Below, in pieces: positions 32,800 through 44,808 of a stretch of DNA of 64,000 nucleotides. Under the pieces are notes generated by a model, which was not told the DNA's origin, made no database searches, and was given only the letters and a program-made list of their open reading frames with translations. Made by a program: the position numbers and the translations under genes. This DNA is from Sphingomonadales bacterium (GTDB lineage Bacteria > Pseudomonadota > Alphaproteobacteria > SMXS01): positions 122,543-186,542 of the forward strand of contig JALHLV010000004.1 in NCBI GenBank assembly GCA_022844405.1. The letters run 5' to 3'. Position 1 is the first letter of the stretch; each line of letters begins with the position of its first letter.

Positions 32800-34473
32800 T
32801 TAGACCTTGAGCAGGCGCCAGTTGATCTGCAACCGCGATGCGCCGGTAGTGCTGCTGACCACGAGCTGCCGCGTGGCCTTCACATGGCCGCGCTCGCCCA
32901 GATAGATGCTTTCCTCGACGTTGACGCCGTGGGTCGATTCGAACCGCCACATGGCGCCGCCCGGCAGCGTCAGCTCGACCGCGCCGCCGTCGACCGTGCG
33001 CCGCGCGTCGACGCCCGGATGCAGGTGGAAGCGGATATCGACGGGCGCCTTGGGGCGCTTCTTGCGGTTGACCGAGCGCAGCGCGTCGATACCCTCGACC
33101 ACCTTGCCGCTGCGCGCCACCTTCAGGATGCGCTCGTGCTCGTAGCCGAACGCCATGACGTAGCCATAGTGAGTGACGTCGAGGCTGATCGTGTCGTCCA
33201 TCTCGTCGCGTGTCGCCAGCACCTTCTTGGGCCGCTTGCCGATGCGCTGGTTCCTCAGGATGGGGAACGAGTTCTTGTTGTCGATGATCAGCGTCGAATG
33301 GGCGGCCGTGGTGCGGCTGACCTTGTGCACGCCGTCGAACATGATCTCGTCGCTGGAGCCGCAATTGACGATCAGCCGTTCGGTGCCGACCGACATCTCG
33401 AACGCGTTGGGGCTGGCATGGGCGCTGACGCTGAGGTCGCCCGGCGGCGGCGATCCGGCGTCCACCAGGATGATCGCCTGGCCGGCCTGGACCCGCTGGA
33501 AGCCCGAATAGATCGCGCCGCCGAGCGGCTTGCCCTGGGCCTTGGCCGCGTCGAGCACCTGGTCGATCTCGTCGGCGGACTCCTCCTCGTAGCTGCCGTT
33601 GAACAGCGCCAGCCTGCCGTCGCCCAGCCGGAAGAAGCGCAGCATGGGCGCCATGCGGTCGATGGCGCGCTGGATGTAGTTCGGCATCTCCTGGTTGGCG
33701 GCGCGCAGGTCCGCCTTCAAGGCGACGAGGGCCTTCAGCGCCTCGAACTGGTCGCTGGGGTTGCGGGTGACGATGCAGCCATCGGCCAGCACCAGCCGGT
33801 CCAGCTCGCGCTCGAGCAATTGCAGGCCCTTCGACAGCCGCCGCGCGCCTTCCGGCAGGCAGAAGCCGCTATAGACCAGGCCGATGATGGCGATCAGCCG
33901 CGGCAGGCCGTCGCGGGCGATGGGCGCGGTGCGCGCCAGGTGCCGCGCCTGCCGCGCCATGGAGTTCATCACCGCGCTGTGATGCACCAGATCCTGGGTG
34001 CTGACCGCCATGGAGGCGTTGCTCATCCAGGCGATCAGCCGCTGGGCGATGACTTCGGGCTGCCAGGCGACCGGATCCCACTCCTGGAAATCCTGCAGCC
34101 ACTTCCTGATCAGCGATTCAACATGGCGCTTGGCCGCGTCGCCGCCCTGGGCGCGGAAATGCCGCAGCCAGCCGAAGCCGTGCAGCGCGTCCTGCCACGC
34201 CTGGCTGGGCGCGGGCAGCCGCCAGGGGTTCTCGTTGGGGGCGCTGACCGTATGGCCGGCGAAGCTGTACTGGCCGCGGAACAGCGCGTCCGCCACGGCC
34301 GCGTCGCCGCCCCAGTGGTTCTTCGGGTTGAACTTGATCTGCACCGGATGGGCGCCCTTCAGCACCCGGCGGTACAGGAACGTGCCGTAATAGTAGGTGC
34401 GCAGCCGCTGCCGCAGTCCGTGCGACATGCCGCGCGTCGGATCGGTGAACCTCGTTTTCGCCTTGCTGGCCAT
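32800..34473 (-). CDS. Heparinase II/III family protein
   Basis: This 557-residue protein has an N-terminal helical (alpha/alpha toroid-like) half and a C-terminal beta-rich half containing the heparinase II/III-like domain (VSRTTAAHSTLIIDNKNSFP, then HYGYVMAFGYEHERIL). There is no signal peptide, so a cytoplasmic location is suggested, unlike secreted lyases. Genes of this type sit between purH and rpe/rsmB in many alphaproteobacteria. The substrate is unknown; polysaccharide lyase activity is only inferred. It is 14 nt downstream of rpe and 21 nt upstream of purH. Confidence 0.85.
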   Translation of the reverse strand: MASKAKTRFTDPTRGMSHGLRQRLRTYYYGTFLYRRVLKGAHPVQIKFNPKNHWGGDAAVADALFRGQYSFAGHTVSAPNENPWRLPAPSQAWQDALHGFGWLRHFRAQGGDAAKRHVESLIRKWLQDFQEWDPVAWQPEVIAQRLIAWMSNASMAVSTQDLVHHSAVMNSMARQARHLARTAPIARDGLPRLIAIIGLVYSGFCLPEGARRLSKGLQLLERELDRLVLADGCIVTRNPSDQFEALKALVALKADLRAANQEMPNYIQRAIDRMAPMLRFFRLGDGRLALFNGSYEEESADEIDQVLDAAKAQGKPLGGAIYSGFQRVQAGQAIILVDAGSPPPGDLSVSAHASPNAFEMSVGTERLIVNCGSSDEIMFDGVHKVSRTTAAHSTLIIDNKNSFPILRNQRIGKRPKKVLATRDEMDDTISLDVTHYGYVMAFGYEHERILKVARSGKVVEGIDALRSVNRKKRPKAPVDIRFHLHPGVDARRTVDGGAVELTLPGGAMWRFESTHGVNVEESIYLGERGHVKATRQLVVSSTTGASRLQINWRLLKV

Positions 34474-34487
34474 GGCGCTCCGGCGGA

Positions 34488-35156
<669 letters not shown>

Positions 35157-35326
35157 GGAATGTGCTTACCAACTTGACCCCGAGGCCGCAAGCGCCACAG
35201 TCGTTTTTTGGCAGCGCGGCGCCTATTTACAGTGCATTGTTCGCAACCTTACCGTCAGGTAACTCATGCTCTGGCGACCGTGGGGTGGAACCGTGCGTTT
35301 TTCGGGATCGGCTGGTGTGACGGCAC

Positions 35327-36340
35327 ATGAATAAGTGGTTGCTGCGTTCTCTGCTCCTCGTCGTGATTCTGGCCGTGGCGGGGGCAGCGCTCTGGTGGCG
35401 CGCCGGGCCGGTCGCCGTCCAGGTGGCCCAGCCGCGCGTCGGGCCGGCGGTTCAGGCGGTTTACGCCTCGGGCACCGTCGAGCCGACGGTGATGATGCCG
35501 ATCGCGCCGAAGACGGGCGGTCGCCTCGCCCAGCTTCTGGTCGACGAGAATGTGCAAGTGTCCAAGGGCCAGAAGCTCGCCACCTTCGACAATGAGGAAC
35601 TGGCCCAGTCGGTGCGCGAATGGGAAGCCCGCGTCCGTTTCGCCCAGAACCAGTACGACCGTGCGGCGAGCCTGCTGGCGCGCGGCGTCGGCACCGGCGT
35701 CGCCCGGGATTCGGCCAAGAACGACCTGGATACGGCAAGGGCGTCCCTCGCCCGCATCCGCAAGCAGAACGCCGAGATGGAGCTTTATGCGCCCGAGGCC
35801 GGCCGCATCATCCGCCGCGACGGCGAGGTGGGCCAGGTGTTCCCCACGGGCCAGGCGCTGTTCTGGATGGCCTGCTGCGCGCCGCTCAGGGTTTCGGTCG
35901 AGGTCGACGAGGAGGACATCCCGCAGGTCCGGCCCGGCCAGAAGGTGCTGATCCGGGCCGACGCCTATCCGGACAAGGTGCTGGACGGCACGGTGAGCGA
36001 GATCACGCCGAAGGGCGATCCGGTCGCCCGCAGTTTCCGGGTGCGCATCCGGCTGCCCGAGGACACGCCGCTGCTGATCGGCATGACGGCGGACTGCAAT
36101 ATCATCGCCGACGAGAAGCCCAACGCCCTGCTGGTGCCGGCGACCGCGGTCAGCGACGGCAAGGTCTGGCTGGTCAAGGACGGCAAGGCGCAGGAGCGCT
36201 CGGTCGTCACCGGCGCGTCCGGCAACGACTGGACCGAGATCAAGTCCGGGCTTGCGCGGGGCGACACCATCATTGTCCAGCCCGACGACCGGTTGAAGCC
36301 GGGCAGGGACGTCACCGTGCTGCGCCCCAGGACCGGCTGA
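35327..36340 (+). CDS. Periplasmic adaptor (HlyD/MacA-like) of an ABC exporter
   Basis: This 337-residue membrane fusion protein starts with a signal anchor (WLLRSLLLVVILAVAGAAL). It has the split lipoyl domain (PKTGGRLAQLLVDENVQVSKGQ and LYAPEAGRIIRRDGEVGQV), a coiled-coil hairpin between them and a beta-barrel domain. It would bridge the inner-membrane permease to an outer-membrane partner. The stop overlaps the permease ATG by 1 nt. The substrate is unknown. Confidence 0.88.
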   Translation: MNKWLLRSLLLVVILAVAGAALWWRAGPVAVQVAQPRVGPAVQAVYASGTVEPTVMMPIAPKTGGRLAQLLVDENVQVSKGQKLATFDNEELAQSVREWEARVRFAQNQYDRAASLLARGVGTGVARDSAKNDLDTARASLARIRKQNAEMELYAPEAGRIIRRDGEVGQVFPTGQALFWMACCAPLRVSVEVDEEDIPQVRPGQKVLIRADAYPDKVLDGTVSEITPKGDPVARSFRVRIRLPEDTPLLIGMTADCNIIADEKPNALLVPATAVSDGKVWLVKDGKAQERSVVTGASGNDWTEIKSGLARGDTIIVQPDDRLKPGRDVTVLRPRTG

Positions 36341-37584
36341 TGCCGCTTACGCTGAAGATCGCGCTCACGCACCTCTACAGCCGGCGGCGCCAGACGCTGA
36401 TGTCGCTGCTCGGCGTCATGCTCGGCGTGGCGTTCTTCATGGCGGTGAGTTCGCTGATGCGCGGCTCGGAGCGCGACTTCATCAAGCGGCTGGTTGATTC
36501 CGCGCCCCATATCACCGTGACCGACGAGTTCCGCGACGCGCCGGTCCAGCCGGCCGTGAAGCGCTTTCCCGAGGGCGCCGTGGCCATCTCCAACGTCAAG
36601 CCGAAGACCGAGGTGCGCGGCATCCGCGGCTACAAGCAGAAGATGGCCTACATCGAGAATATCCCGGGCCTGAGGGTGGCGCCGGTGCTGTCGGGCCAGA
36701 TCATCGTGACCTATGCGGGCAAGGAAGAGGGCGTGCTGATGAACGGCGTCGTGCCCGAGCTGATGGCCGGCGTCAGCGACATCGAGGACAAGATCGTCGC
36801 CGGCAGCATGCAGGCGCTGTCGTCCAATCCCAACGGCATCATCATCGGCCGGGCACTGGCCAGGAAGATGAACCTGAAGATGGCCGACAACATCACCGTG
36901 TCGTCGCCCGTGGGGCTGGTGCGCACCATGAAGATCGTCGGTCTGTTCGAGACCGGCGCGACCGCCATCGACGAGGGCCAGGCCTATGTGCTGCTGAAGC
37001 GGGCGCAGGTGCTGCTCGACCGGCCGGACCGCGCCAACATGCTGGTGATGCAGCTCGACGATGCCTATGCCTCGCGCAAGGTGGCGGCGCGCATCGAGAA
37101 GCATATCGGCTACCGGTCGAAGTCGTGGCAGGAGACGTCGGAAAGCCTGCTGTCGGTGCTGCTGGTGCGCAACATCATCATGTACAGCGTGGTGAGCGCC
37201 ATCCTCGTCGTCGCCTCGTTCGGCATCTACAACATCATCTCGACGGTGGTGATGGAGAAGCGCCGCGACATCGCCATCCTGAAATCCATGGGCTTCACCG
37301 CCCGCGACGTGCGCCACGTGTTCCTGTGGGAGGGCACCATCATCGGCCTGATGGGCAGCGCCGGCGGCCTGGCGCTGGGTTACGGGCTGATGGGCGTGTT
37401 GTCGACCGTGCGCTTCCAGGTGCCGGGCGTCACCATCCCGATCAACCTGCCGCTGTACTGGGGTTTCGACCAGGCGCTGATCGCCTGCGCGTTCGCCGCG
37501 CTCAGCGCCATGGGGGCCGCGTACTTCCCGGCGCGCAAGGCCGGGCTGGTGCACCCCGTGGACATCCTGCGGGGCCAGGCGTGA
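36340..37584 (+). CDS. MacB/FtsX-like ABC transporter permease
   Basis: This 414-residue permease of the MacB/LolE type has one N-terminal helix (LLGVMLGVAFFMAVSSL), a large periplasmic MacB-PCD domain (about residues 45-270) and three C-terminal helices in the FtsX domain (IMYSVVSAILVVASFGIYNI, EGTIIGLMGSAGG, ALIACAFAALSAMGA). The coupling-helix region EKRRDIAILKSMGFTARDV faces the ATPase. It starts at 36340, overlapping the adaptor by 1 nt, and ends 4 nt into the ATPase gene. Confidence 0.9.
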   Translation: MPLTLKIALTHLYSRRRQTLMSLLGVMLGVAFFMAVSSLMRGSERDFIKRLVDSAPHITVTDEFRDAPVQPAVKRFPEGAVAISNVKPKTEVRGIRGYKQKMAYIENIPGLRVAPVLSGQIIVTYAGKEEGVLMNGVVPELMAGVSDIEDKIVAGSMQALSSNPNGIIIGRALARKMNLKMADNITVSSPVGLVRTMKIVGLFETGATAIDEGQAYVLLKRAQVLLDRPDRANMLVMQLDDAYASRKVAARIEKHIGYRSKSWQETSESLLSVLLVRNIIMYSVVSAILVVASFGIYNIISTVVMEKRRDIAILKSMGFTARDVRHVFLWEGTIIGLMGSAGGLALGYGLMGVLSTVRFQVPGVTIPINLPLYWGFDQALIACAFAALSAMGAAYFPARKAGLVHPVDILRGQA

Positions 37585-38273
37585 CGGAGGTACTGCGCGC
37601 CGAGCACGTCACCCGCGAACTGACCGGCGAGGTGCCGGTGACGCTGATTCGCGACGCCAGTCTGGCGATCAACCGCGGCGAGTTCGTCTCGATCATGGGG
37701 CCGTCCGGCTCGGGCAAGTCGTCGCTGCTCTATCTGCTGGGCCTGCTCGACATGCCGACCGCCGGGACGATCACGCTGGACGGCCGTGAGGTCACGACCT
37801 TGACCGAGCGCGAGATCGCCCGCGTCCGGCTGGAGAAGCTGGGCTTCGTGTTCCAGTTCCACTTTCTGCTGGTCGAGTTCACCGTGCTCGACAACGTCAT
37901 GCTGCCCATGGCCAAGCTGGGCCGCCTGACCGAGAAGGACCAGCGCGAGCGGGCCGAGATGCTGCTCGCCGATCTGGGCCTGGGCGACCAGCTCCGCAAG
38001 CGCCCCGACCAGCTTTCCGGCGGCCAGCGCCAGCGCGTCGCCATCGCCCGCTCCCTCGCCAACGACCCGCTGATCATCCTGGCCGACGAACCGACCGGAA
38101 ACCTGGATTCGAAGGCCAGCGCCAATGTGCGCGAGATCCTGTCCGAGCTGGTCCACGTCCGCAACAAGACGGTGCTGGCCGTCACTCACGACCCCGATTT
38201 CGCGCGCGCCGGCGACCGCCAGATCCACATCGTCGACGGCAGGATCGAGACCGACGGGCTGCGGCCGGATTAG
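37581..38273 (+). CDS. MacB/LolD-type ABC transporter ATPase
   Basis: This 230-residue ATPase has Walker [10 protein letters not shown], the Q-loop region [18 protein letters not shown], signature [13 protein letters not shown], Walker [14 protein letters not shown] and the switch His in AVTHDPDF. The GTG start at 37581 overlaps the permease stop (GTGA). Adaptor, permease and ATPase form a complete MacAB-like mechanotransmission exporter, minus the outer-membrane channel. Its end overlaps the convergent rsmB gene by 4 nt. Confidence 0.93.
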   Translation: MTEVLRAEHVTRELTGEVPVTLIRDASLAINRGEFVSIMGPSGSGKSSLLYLLGLLDMPTAGTITLDGREVTTLTEREIARVRLEKLGFVFQFHFLLVEFTVLDNVMLPMAKLGRLTEKDQRERAEMLLADLGLGDQLRKRPDQLSGGQRQRVAIARSLANDPLIILADEPTGNLDSKASANVREILSELVHVRNKTVLAVTHDPDFARAGDRQIHIVDGRIETDGLRPD

Positions 38274-39562
38274 CCCTTCTTGACCAGCCTTGCCGCGAAG
38301 AAGCCGTCCATGCCGCCCTGTTCGGCGAGGTGGAGCGGCAGGGTGCGGAGGTCGCCGTCGGGCGTGATCAGCTCGGCCAGGCCGCCGATCTCGTCCGCCG
38401 TCACCGGCTTGCGGGTGAAGTCCTGGTTGGCCTTGAGAAACGCCGTTACCTGCTGCGGTCCTTCCTCGGGCTGCAGCGAGCAGACGCAGTAGATCAGCAC
38501 GCCGCCGGGCTTCAGCATGCGCGCCGCGTTCTTCAGCAGCTCGGCCTGCACGGGTTTCACCGAGGTCACGTCGCGCTCGGTCTTCAGCAGCGCCACGTCC
38601 GGGTGGCGGCGGATGGTGCCCGTCGCCGAGCACGGCGCGTCGAGCAGCACCGCGTCGGCGGGCGTGGACGGCGTCCAGGCGGCGCCGTCGGCGGTGACCA
38701 CCTCGGCTTGCAGCCTCAGCCGGCGCAGATTGACGTTGAGCATCTTCACCCGCGGTGGCGCGCGGTCGACGGCGATGACCGAGGCGCCCGCCGAGGCGAG
38801 CTGCGCCGTCTTGCCGCCGGGCGCCGCGCAAAGGTCGATGACGGTCTTGCCAGTGATGTCGCCGAGCAGCCGCGCGGGCAGCGCCGCGGCGGCGTCCTGC
38901 ACCCACCAGGCGCCGTCATTGTAGCCGGCCAGCTCCTCGATCCGGCCGCCCGCGGTGATCCGGATCGTCCCTGTCGGCAGCGCCTGGCCGCCCAGCTTCT
39001 GCGCCCACTGCTTCAGGTCCTGCCCCGCCTTCAGGGTCAGGTCGAGCGGCGGCTCGCGCAGGTGCATCTCGGCGATCTGGCGCGCGTTCGGACCGCCATA
39101 GGCCTTGGCCCAGCTATCCCACAGCCATTTCGGCGTGTTCAGCTTCGGCCCGTCCTGCCGGGCGCGCTTGGCGGCGCCTTCCTGCGACAGCCGGCGCAGC
39201 ACGGCATTGATCACCCCCTTGAAGGAAGCGACCCGCTTGTCGTCATGGGTATCGGCCAGCGTCACCGAGGTGTCGATGGCGGCGTGCGCGGGGGTGTTGA
39301 GGAACAGGAGCTGCGCCACGCCGAGGCGCAAAATGTCGCGCGGCGCGGGCATCGCCGGCGGCAGCGGCTTCTGCAGGCAACCGTCGATCAGGTCGTCGAT
39401 CTGGCCCAGCCGGCGCATCACCGTGGCGCAGATCTGGCGGACGAAGCCGCGGTCCTGCGGCGCCAGCGGCTCGACCGCGCGGGCAAACGATTCGTCGAAG
39501 GCATGGCGCTTGGAAAGCACCGTTTCAAGCAGGGCGAGAGCGGTCTGGCGCGGGACATCCAT
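38270..39562 (-). CDS. rsmB: RsmB-type 16S rRNA (cytosine-5)-methyltransferase
   Basis: The protein of about 430 residues has an N-terminal NusB-like helical domain (TALALLETVLSKRHAFDESF; RLGVAQLLFLNTPAHAAI) and a C-terminal RNA m5C methyltransferase domain: DLCAAPGGKTAQLAS, LDAPCSATGTIRRHPD and the catalytic Cys motif IYCVCSLQPEEG. RsmB methylates C967 of 16S rRNA. I start at MDVPRQTALALL (ATG at 39560-39562); 9 further upstream codons are open but unlikely. Confidence 0.93.
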   Translation of the reverse strand: MDVPRQTALALLETVLSKRHAFDESFARAVEPLAPQDRGFVRQICATVMRRLGQIDDLIDGCLQKPLPPAMPAPRDILRLGVAQLLFLNTPAHAAIDTSVTLADTHDDKRVASFKGVINAVLRRLSQEGAAKRARQDGPKLNTPKWLWDSWAKAYGGPNARQIAEMHLREPPLDLTLKAGQDLKQWAQKLGGQALPTGTIRITAGGRIEELAGYNDGAWWVQDAAAALPARLLGDITGKTVIDLCAAPGGKTAQLASAGASVIAVDRAPPRVKMLNVNLRRLRLQAEVVTADGAAWTPSTPADAVLLDAPCSATGTIRRHPDVALLKTERDVTSVKPVQAELLKNAARMLKPGGVLIYCVCSLQPEEGPQQVTAFLKANQDFTRKPVTADEIGGLAELITPDGDLRTLPLHLAEQGGMDGFFAARLVKKG

Positions 39563-39678
39563 GGCAGCCCTGAGTAGAGCGCGCCGCACGCCGATTCAAG
39601 CGCTCATTCGGCCCGTCACGAGCATTTAGCCGACGCGGGCGCAGACAACGCCGGATCGATCTGGTAAGGCTGTGAACC

Positions 39679-40374
39679 GTGAGCAACGATCCGCCTTCCG
39701 ATACCCCCGATCCCCATACCGTACCGAGGCCCGAGACCGACGACGCGCGGCCGCGCGGCCCGAAGCTGTCCGAACTGCTTTTGCAGATCGCCGCCGACCA
39801 TCCGCGCGAGCGCATCTCCATCGCCGATATCATGCAGCGGCTCGACGACCGCGCATTCGGCGCGCTGATCTTCATCTTCGCCGTCCCCAACATGCTGCCG
39901 ACACCGCCGGGTACGTCGGTGATCCTGGGCGCGCCGCTGGTGTTCCTGGCGTTTCAGCTCGCCATCGGCCGGTCGATTCCCTGGCTTCCCAGGCTCATTT
40001 CGCAGCGGTCGCTGCTGCTCGCGGATTTCGCCCGCGTCATCTCGCGGGTGGCGCCGGTGCTGGCGCGGGCCGAGCGGCTGATGCGTCCGCGACTCGTGCT
40101 GCTGGCGACACGGCCGTTCGACCAGCTGATGGGGTTGATGTGCATCCTGCTGTCGGTGGTGATATTCCTGCCCATCCCGCTGGGGAACATGCCGCCGGCG
40201 GTTGCGATCTGCCTGTTCTCCCTGGCGCTGCTGGAGCGCGACGGGGTGGTTTACCTGGCCGGCCTGCTGACGGCGATCCTGTCCATTGCCCTGATCTCGG
40301 GCGTGGTATACGGCATGATCGTCGCCCTGATCTTCCTGCTGTCCGACGTGCTCGGACTGGTCAAGGAACGATAA
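39679..40374 (+). CDS. exoD: ExoD family exopolysaccharide synthesis protein
   Basis: This 231-residue membrane protein matches the ExoD family: a hydrophilic N-terminus, then LSELLLQIAADHPRERISIAD, RAFGALIFIFAVPNMLPTPP, GAPLVFLAFQLAIGRS and WLPRLISQRS, and three C-terminal helices. ExoD is linked to exopolysaccharide production and alkaline tolerance in rhizobia; the mechanism is unknown. The start is the GTG at 39679. It converges on htpX with only 20 nt between stops. Confidence 0.88.
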   Translation: MSNDPPSDTPDPHTVPRPETDDARPRGPKLSELLLQIAADHPRERISIADIMQRLDDRAFGALIFIFAVPNMLPTPPGTSVILGAPLVFLAFQLAIGRSIPWLPRLISQRSLLLADFARVISRVAPVLARAERLMRPRLVLLATRPFDQLMGLMCILLSVVIFLPIPLGNMPPAVAICLFSLALLERDGVVYLAGLLTAILSIALISGVVYGMIVALIFLLSDVLGLVKER

Positions 40375-40394
40375 GGCTTACGCCCGGACGGGAT

Positions 40395-41252
40395 TCAGCC
40401 CCAGGGACCGCGCGCAGGCGCGCCCGCCATGGCCCGCAGCGCGGCGATGCGGTTGGCCGTCTTCGGGTGAGTGGTGAACAGGCCGTCCACGGCGCCGCCA
40501 TGCAGCGGGTTGATGATGAACATATGGGCGGTGGCCGGATTTCGTTCGGCGGTCGGGTTATCGATCCGCCGCGCGCCCATCTCGAGTTTCTCCAGCGCCG
40601 CGGCGAGCCACAGCGGCCGGCCGCTGATCTCGGCGCCGGCCCTGTCGGCGGCGTATTCGCGGGTCCGGGAGATCGCCATCTGCACCAGCATGGCCGCGAG
40701 CGGCGCCAGGATCATCATCGCGATCGAGCCGATCATGCCCAAAGGGTTGTCGCGGCTGCCGCCGGTGAACATGGCGAAGTTGGCCAGCATGGAGATGGCG
40801 CCGGCGATGGTCGCGGTGATCGTCATGACCAGCGTGTCGCGGTTCTTGATGTGCGCCAGCTCGTGGGCGACGACGCCGGCAACCTCCTGGTGGTTCAGCA
40901 GCCGCAGCAGGCCCGTGGTCACGGCGACGGCGCCGTTCTCCGGGTTGCGGCCCGTGGCGAAGGCGTTGGGCTGGTCCTCGTCGACGATGTACAGCTTGGG
41001 CATGGGAATGCCGGCGTTCTGCGCCAGCTGCGAAACCATGTCATGCAGCTCGGGCTCGGAGCGCGCGTCCACCGGCCGCGCATTGTGCATGCGCAGCAGC
41101 ATCTTGTCCGAGTTCCAGTAGGCGAACAGGTTCATCCCGCCCGCCACCAGCAAGGCGATCAAGGCGCCCGTGCCGCCACCGATCAGGCCGCCGATAACCA
41201 TGAACAGCGCGGTGAGCGCCGCCATCAGCAGGGTTGTGCGAAACCAGTTCAT
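40395..41252 (-). CDS. htpX: Zinc metalloprotease HtpX
   Basis: HtpX is an inner-membrane M48 protease that degrades damaged membrane proteins. The 285-residue protein has two N-terminal helices, the zinc motif HELAH at residues 130-134 (third ligand in [11 protein letters not shown]) and two further helices around residues 145-190. It is divergent from the SDHAF4 gene 92 nt away. Confidence 0.95.
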   Translation of the reverse strand: MNWFRTTLLMAALTALFMVIGGLIGGGTGALIALLVAGGMNLFAYWNSDKMLLRMHNARPVDARSEPELHDMVSQLAQNAGIPMPKLYIVDEDQPNAFATGRNPENGAVAVTTGLLRLLNHQEVAGVVAHELAHIKNRDTLVMTITATIAGAISMLANFAMFTGGSRDNPLGMIGSIAMMILAPLAAMLVQMAISRTREYAADRAGAEISGRPLWLAAALEKLEMGARRIDNPTAERNPATAHMFIINPLHGGAVDGLFTTHPKTANRIAALRAMAGAPARGPWG

Positions 41253-41344
41253 CGTGAGTTTTCCGACTCATTAATGTTGCGAACTTTCCGATATGTAAGG
41301 ATGGTCTGCGTCCATTCAATGAATTGCCCGACGGAATCGAGAGC

Positions 41345-41503
41345 ATGACCGGCCCCAAGGAAGAGCAGCCCGAGACGACGCCCGAGGACGCGGCACATCC
41401 AGCCGATCCCAAGAAGAAGCCGGTCGAGATCGGCGGCCCCAAGGGTCCCGAGCCGACCCGCTACGGCGACTGGGAACGCAACGGCATCGTCAGCGACTTC
41501 TGA
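41345..41503 (+). CDS. DUF1674/SDHAF4-like succinate dehydrogenase assembly factor
   Basis: This 52-residue protein ends [16 protein letters not shown], nearly identical to the C-terminal signature of mitochondrial SDHAF4 and bacterial DUF1674 proteins. SDHAF4 protects flavinylated SdhA during complex II assembly. The N-terminal half is acidic, Pro- and Lys-rich and probably unstructured. The frame is complete from the ATG at 41345 to the TGA at 41501-41503. It stands alone between divergent htpX and the MAPEG gene; the sdh operon is not in the window. Confidence 0.88.
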   Translation: MTGPKEEQPETTPEDAAHPADPKKKPVEIGGPKGPEPTRYGDWERNGIVSDF

Positions 41504-41553
41504 ACCAATTCTCCCTATTATCGCCACTCTTGGGGACGAGGGAGAACCAATCC

Positions 41554-41952
41554 ATGATCATGGCCAAGCTGACCGCGCTGGTGACCATCGCGGCGATTTT
41601 CTACACCTTCGTGCTGAGCGCCCGGGTCGGCGCGCTGCGCGTCAAGACCGGCGTCGCGGCGCCGGCCACCAGCGGCGACCCGATCTTCGAACGCGCGTTC
41701 CGGGTGCATATGAACACCGTCGAGCAACTGGTGATGTTCCTGCCGGTGCTGTGGCTGTCGGTCCAGGTGATCGGCGATGCCTGGACCGGGCTGATCGGCG
41801 TGGTCTGGCTCGCGGGCAGGATTTTCTACGCCAGCGGCTACATGAAAAATCCCACCAAGCGCGGCCCGGGCATGTTGATCACCCTGTCGGCCACGCTGGC
41901 GCTGGTCATCGTCACCATCGTCGGCATCGTCCGCGGCTTCCTGGCGATGTAG
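41554..41952 (+). CDS. MAPEG family membrane protein
   Basis: This 132-residue protein has four hydrophobic helices and the MAPEG pattern: ARVGALRVKTGVAAP after helix 1, then RAFRVHMNTVEQLVMFLPVL with the conserved Arg, Asn and Glu (glutathione-binding region), and FYASGYMKNPTKRGPG. Family members are membrane glutathione transferases or related proteins. GAGGGAGAA precedes the ATG at 41554; a TTG 8 codons earlier is unlikely. Confidence 0.87.
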   Translation: MIMAKLTALVTIAAIFYTFVLSARVGALRVKTGVAAPATSGDPIFERAFRVHMNTVEQLVMFLPVLWLSVQVIGDAWTGLIGVVWLAGRIFYASGYMKNPTKRGPGMLITLSATLALVIVTIVGIVRGFLAM

Positions 41953-41976
41953 GCGCCCGCGCCGCCGTCCGGGCCA

Positions 41977-42702
41977 TCAGTGGCCCGCCGGCGGGTGCCT
42001 GCGTCGCTTCTGCACCGCCAGGTTCAGCGCCTCGACCAGCACCGAGAAGCCGATGGCGGCGTAGATATAGCCGCGCGGCAGATGCGCGCCGAAGCCGTCG
42101 GCGATCAGCGCCATGCCGATCATCAGCAGGAAGCTGAGCGCCAGCATCTTGGTGGTGGGATGCTTCTGGATGAAGTCCGAGATCGGGCCGGACGCGAACA
42201 GCATCACGCCGATGGAGATCACCACCGCGGCGATCATGACCTCGACGTGCTCGGCCATGCCGATGGCGGTCAGCACCGAGTCCAGCGAGAACACCAGGTC
42301 GAGCGCCATGATCTGGGCGATGATCAGCCCGAAGGCGGAGGCCGCGCCCACCTTGCGTTCTTCCTCGTGGCCTTCGATCGAGTGGTGGATTTCGATGGTC
42401 GCCTTGACGACGAGGAAAATGCCGCCGCCGATCAGGATCAGGTCGCGCCAGGAGAACGTATAGCCGGCCAGGTCGAACAGCGGCTTGGTGAGCTTGGTCA
42501 GCCAGACGATGGCGAACAGCAGCAGCACGCGCATGACGAGCGCACCGCCCAGGCCGAGCACGCGCGCCTTGGCCTGCTGCTCGACCGGCAATCGCTGGAC
42601 CAGGAGGGCGATGAAGATGACGTTGTCGATACCGAGAACGATTTCCAGGATCGTCAGGGTCGCCAGCGACGCCCAGACGTCCGGATTGGTCAACAGCTCC
42701 AT
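41977..42702 (-). CDS. TerC family integral membrane protein
   Basis: This 241-residue protein has seven or so helices. The family signature EIVLGIDNVIFIALLV, with its Asp-Asn pair, lies in helix 1, and the matching DLVFSLDSVLTAIGMA near residue 135 marks the internal duplication. TerC/Alx proteins are linked to manganese export and metal homeostasis, and to tellurite resistance in some bacteria. It is 21 nt downstream of acs on the same strand. Confidence 0.9.
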   Translation of the reverse strand: MELLTNPDVWASLATLTILEIVLGIDNVIFIALLVQRLPVEQQAKARVLGLGGALVMRVLLLFAIVWLTKLTKPLFDLAGYTFSWRDLILIGGGIFLVVKATIEIHHSIEGHEEERKVGAASAFGLIIAQIMALDLVFSLDSVLTAIGMAEHVEVMIAAVVISIGVMLFASGPISDFIQKHPTTKMLALSFLLMIGMALIADGFGAHLPRGYIYAAIGFSVLVEALNLAVQKRRRHPPAGH

Positions 42703-42723
42703 GTGCGCCTCATTGGATCGGTC

Positions 42724-44661
<1,938 letters not shown>

Positions 44662-44808
44662 GCTGGTCTCACTTTTCTGCTCGGCCGGATGATAGGAGGG
44701 TGCGCCAAGCCCGCACAATAGGGCGTCGGCCGACTATGGACAGGAAAGATTGCTACAGGTTCAACAAAATGTGCTCATCGCGCAAGACGTTACCGACCAT
44801 TGCCATGC

